NCBI GenBank assembly: GCA_016713425.1 | Contig: JADJPE010000005.1 | Coordinates: 6,926,001 to 6,990,000 of the forward strand | Direction: 5' to 3' | DNA from: Deltaproteobacteria bacterium | GTDB lineage: Bacteria > Myxococcota > Kuafuiibacteriia > Kuafuiibacteriales > Kuafuiibacteriaceae | Length of the DNA stretch: 64,000 nucleotides | Part shown: in pieces, positions 61,988-64,000 of the stretch | Layout: every line of letters begins with the position of its first letter | Position numbering within the stretch: the first letter of the stretch is position 1 | Notes under the pieces: model-generated | Database searches by the model: none | Told to the model about the DNA's origin: nothing | The model's input: only the letters and a program-made list of their open reading frames with translations | Position numbers and translations under genes: made by a program

Positions 61988-62608
61988 CTAGAGCGACTTG
62001 AGCGCACGCTCGGCGCTGGCTTTCGCATCGGCCGGCAGAAGCTCTGCGTCGAGCGCTCGCTTGAGGGCCGCGCGCGCGCCCGACCGATCCCCATCGAACT
62101 TGAGCTCCATGCCAAGCATCCAAGCGGCGAGCGCACCGTCCGGTGTGAGCGGCGAGCCGTCACACATCGTGCGTAAGGCGGCCTTACATTCGTTTCGCGC
62201 CTGTTCGCTCTCCTTGGGCTGGCGATTCTTGTGAAACGCGAGCGCCAACAAGCCTTTCGCCTGGATCGCGAGGATCGTCGGGGGAGAGGCGGAGGCTATT
62301 CGCCGCAACTCAAAGATCGCCTGCTGGATCTTGCCCGCGTGCATGAGCACGCTCCCGAGCGACATGCGCGCGCAAGGACTCCAGGCTGGGCTCTTGGCCT
62401 TGGCGGCCCGACGGAAGTAGTCCTCGGCCGCCTTCAGATCGCGGCTGAGGAACAGCGCATCGAGCCCGAGACGATAGGCCGCCTCGGCGCCCGCGTCGGT
62501 TTCCGGATGACCGTCGGCGATCGTCCGCCGGACCGAGGCGATCAATCCCAGGTCGTTGCCATCAAGCGCATGCTCAAGATCCGAGAGGAGCCCCTTGAGG
62601 TCCGCCAT
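61988..62608 (-). CDS. TPR-like helical repeat protein
   Basis: A 206-residue protein without signal peptide. Helical pairs with TPR character: AAYRLGLDALFLSRDLKAAE then DYFRRAAKAKSPAWSPCARM, LGSVLMHAGKIQQAIFELRR, and ALAAWMLGMELKFDGDRSGA near the C-terminus. Likely a cytoplasmic protein-interaction scaffold. No enzyme motif. Upstream on the minus strand of the ASH/VWA gene but separated from it by the 398-bp gap, so an operon is not certain. Confidence 0.75.
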   Translation of the reverse strand: MADLKGLLSDLEHALDGNDLGLIASVRRTIADGHPETDAGAEAAYRLGLDALFLSRDLKAAEDYFRRAAKAKSPAWSPCARMSLGSVLMHAGKIQQAIFELRRIASASPPTILAIQAKGLLALAFHKNRQPKESEQARNECKAALRTMCDGSPLTPDGALAAWMLGMELKFDGDRSGARAALKRALDAELLPADAKASAERALKSL

Positions 62609-62691
62609 GCCGACAGTTGGCCCACTCCGGCGTCAGATGGCAACTGGGACGCGCGGTAGAGACGCGCGATTGCACGATGGCACGCCATCCT

Positions 62692-62740
62692 TGGCGGGAT
62701 GGCAGACATGGCGGGATGGCAGACCATCGTTGGCGGGGTA
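62692..62740. repeat. Short direct repeat before the LtrA gene
   Basis: TGGCGGGATGGCAGAC occurs twice close together, with a degenerate third TTGGCGGGG copy, in the gap between the TPR and LtrA genes. Confidence 0.7.
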
Positions 62741-62796
62741 GCGGAGACGAGCATGGCCGGTATGGGCGCCGCCCAGGGATTGAGTTAGAGGTCGGC

Positions 62797-64000
62797 GTGC
62801 GCCATCGCTGGTTTCACCGCCCGGTTCTCCACAGTCATGCGTTCGTCAAGAGGCCGACCTGGCTCGAGCTGTTCTACGACCTCGTCTTTGTCGCGGCATT
62901 TCTCCAGCTCGGCAACGAACTCGCCGCGTCGATCACGCTCGATCGGGTGCTCACGTCGAGTGCTGTGTTCGTGCCCCTTTGGGTCGCGTGGTCCGGCTTC
63001 ACGTTCTACGTGAATCGGTTCACGGTCGACGACACTCTCCACCGAAACCTTGTCTTCGCGCAAATGACCGCCGTCGGTGCGATGGCGATGAGCGCACCCC
63101 GCGTCCTCGAAGGCGAAACGGCGGCGTTCTCGGTCGCGGCTGGCGTCGCGCTCCTCCTCGTCGGGGCAATGTACCTGAGAACATTCGCCCAAGTCTCAGA
63201 AGGCCGAGCGTACGCACGCTTTTGGGGGCTCATCTTCGGACTGTCCGGCGCGACCTGGCTCGTGGGCGCGTTGGTGCCCGAATCATGGACCAAGATCGCC
63301 TGGGCGGCCGGGAGCCTCCTAGTCTTGGCGGCGCCGCTCAGCAAGCCATCGCGCATGCTCGCCGAAGAGTTCCCGATCGACTTCGAGCATCTCGGCGAGC
63401 GATACGGACTTCTCACGATCGTCGTCCTGGGTGAATCGTTCGTGAAAGTCCTTCTCGACCTCGCGGCCCAAAGCAAAGGACACCAAGCCCTAGAGCACGC
63501 ACCCATCGCGCTGGGCGGAATGGGCATGGGCATGAGCACGGGCATGAGCACGGGCATGGACATGGGCGTTTACGTCCAGGCCACCATCATCCTTCTCATC
63601 ACGGCCTCAGTGTGGTGGATCTATTTCGATGACATCGCCGGCGCGAAGATCCGCAAGGGACAAGGCCAGTGGATCATCTGGCTCTACGCCCATCTCCCGT
63701 TTCAACTCGCTGTCGCCGGACTCGGCGTAGCGCTCAAGAAGGCCATACATTTCTCGTCTTCCGAGCCGGCATCGGCTTCAGAACGATGGCTTCTCTCCGG
63801 AACGGTCGGCCTCATCTTCTTGTGCGTGGCGGCGATCGACTCGGTCACGGAGCGACGGCAGGCCGAGTTGTCCGACCGTGCGCGCGTAAACGCACGCATC
63901 GTCTCGGCCATCTTCGTTCTTGTCCTCGCCCCCGCGAGCCTCAACATGAGCGGCGCGACGTTCCTTACGCTCGTCGCGATCATCGTCGGCGCACAGGTCG
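62797..64000 (+). CDS. LtrA (low temperature requirement A) family membrane protein, 3' end outside window
   Basis: An open frame of 401 codons from the GTG at 62797 to the window edge. GAGG lies six bases before the GTG, and the frame has no upstream in-frame ATG before a stop. LtrA signatures: RPTWLELFYDLVFVAAFLQL, ERYGLLTIVVLGESFVKVLL and VWWIYFDD. About ten hydrophobic segments are visible. LtrA proteins are integral inner-membrane proteins of unknown biochemical role, first linked to growth at low temperature in Listeria. A Met/Gly/Ser/Thr repeat loop (GGMGMGMSTGMSTGMDMG) interrupts the middle. Confidence 0.9.
   Translation, partial: MRHRWFHRPVLHSHAFVKRPTWLELFYDLVFVAAFLQLGNELAASITLDRVLTSSAVFVPLWVAWSGFTFYVNRFTVDDTLHRNLVFAQMTAVGAMAMSAPRVLEGETAAFSVAAGVALLLVGAMYLRTFAQVSEGRAYARFWGLIFGLSGATWLVGALVPESWTKIAWAAGSLLVLAAPLSKPSRMLAEEFPIDFEHLGERYGLLTIVVLGESFVKVLLDLAAQSKGHQALEHAPIALGGMGMGMSTGMSTGMDMGVYVQATIILLITASVWWIYFDDIAGAKIRKGQGQWIIWLYAHLPFQLAVAGLGVALKKAIHFSSSEPASASERWLLSGTVGLIFLCVAAIDSVTERRQAELSDRARVNARIVSAIFVLVLAPASLNMSGATFLTLVAIIVGAQV
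63517..63567. repeat. Met/Gly-coding repeat in LtrA-family gene
   Basis: Two perfect GGCATGAGCACG units, flanked by GGCATG variants, give a Met-rich loop. The repeat unit is 12 bp and keeps the frame. Confidence 0.9.

Noticed and set aside
60660..61991. 443-codon plus-strand frame over the ASH/VWA gene and the gap upstream
   Set aside because: Antisense translation is Arg/His-rich with no domain; the minus strand has ASH domains and a signal peptide.
1..64000. tRNA, rRNA, transposase or phage genes
   Set aside because: Scanned by eye for T-loop motifs, rRNA-like stretches and DDE or integrase motifs; none convincing. A tRNAscan and Rfam search would settle this.

Overview
The window is about 64 kb of high-GC bacterial DNA, densely coded on both strands. 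It has no rRNA or tRNA gene, insertion sequence, phage gene or CRISPR array that I could recognise. The content points to a predatory/soil-type Myxococcota (Polyangia-like) chromosome: eukaryote-like Ser/Thr kinases with C-terminal membrane segments, many lipoproteins with Asp/Ala/Gly-rich stalks, VWA proteins with thrombospondin-type-3 or ASH domains, a metalloprotease ending in a MYXO-CTERM-like tail, DUF3014, PilZ and HNH proteins of types common in that group. The phylum is an inference from protein families; no marker RNA is present.

Layout. 1-5840 (mostly minus): the 5' part of an enolase-superfamily gene cut by the left edge, a large secreted gluzincin metalloprotease, and an OmpA/TSP3 outer-membrane protein. 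5927-9236: glmU-glmS, making UDP-GlcNAc. 9381-12275: a VWA lipoprotein and an MscS channel. 12306-21364: housekeeping genes: prfB with a programmed +1 frameshift, coaD, HNH, a RodZ-like HTH protein, a small conserved protein, an RluA-family pseudouridine synthase, ppa, pgeF, and a 1010-residue protein with two nucleotidyltransferase-like cores. 21454-30497: a PEP-mutase/isocitrate-lyase family enzyme, a 1241-residue TSP3/VWA/Cys-rich lipoprotein, ilvA and ligD. 30524-33689: an SRPBCC protein, a Ser/Thr kinase and a PilZ protein.

33742-38827 is a candidate electron-transfer locus. Three minus-strand genes (porin, cupredoxin, dihaem peroxidase) face a divergent monohaem cytochrome c lipoprotein. 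39074-48379 holds a zinc-ribbon Ser/Thr kinase, DUF3014, an exosortase-type glycosyltransferase next to phosphoglucomutase, a PEGA-like membrane protein and a glutaredoxin/A-type/rhodanese fusion. 48439-57421 holds gcvP, a Sel1 lipoprotein, a Nudix hydrolase, murI, a lipoprotein and pyrC. 57381-62608 (minus) holds a caspase-fold lipoprotein, an ASH/VWA lipoprotein gene interrupted by an in-frame TAG, and a TPR protein. The right edge cuts an LtrA-family membrane protein.

Themes across the window. (1) Three VWA proteins share the same C-terminal architecture but carry different accessory domains. (2) Short tandem repeats whose unit is a multiple of 3 bp sit in linkers or loops of at least eight genes, as if replication slippage shapes linker length. 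(3) Several lipoproteins are embedded among enzymes for envelope precursors (glmU, glmS, murI, pgm, pyrC). The genes at both window edges begin with GTG and are incomplete.
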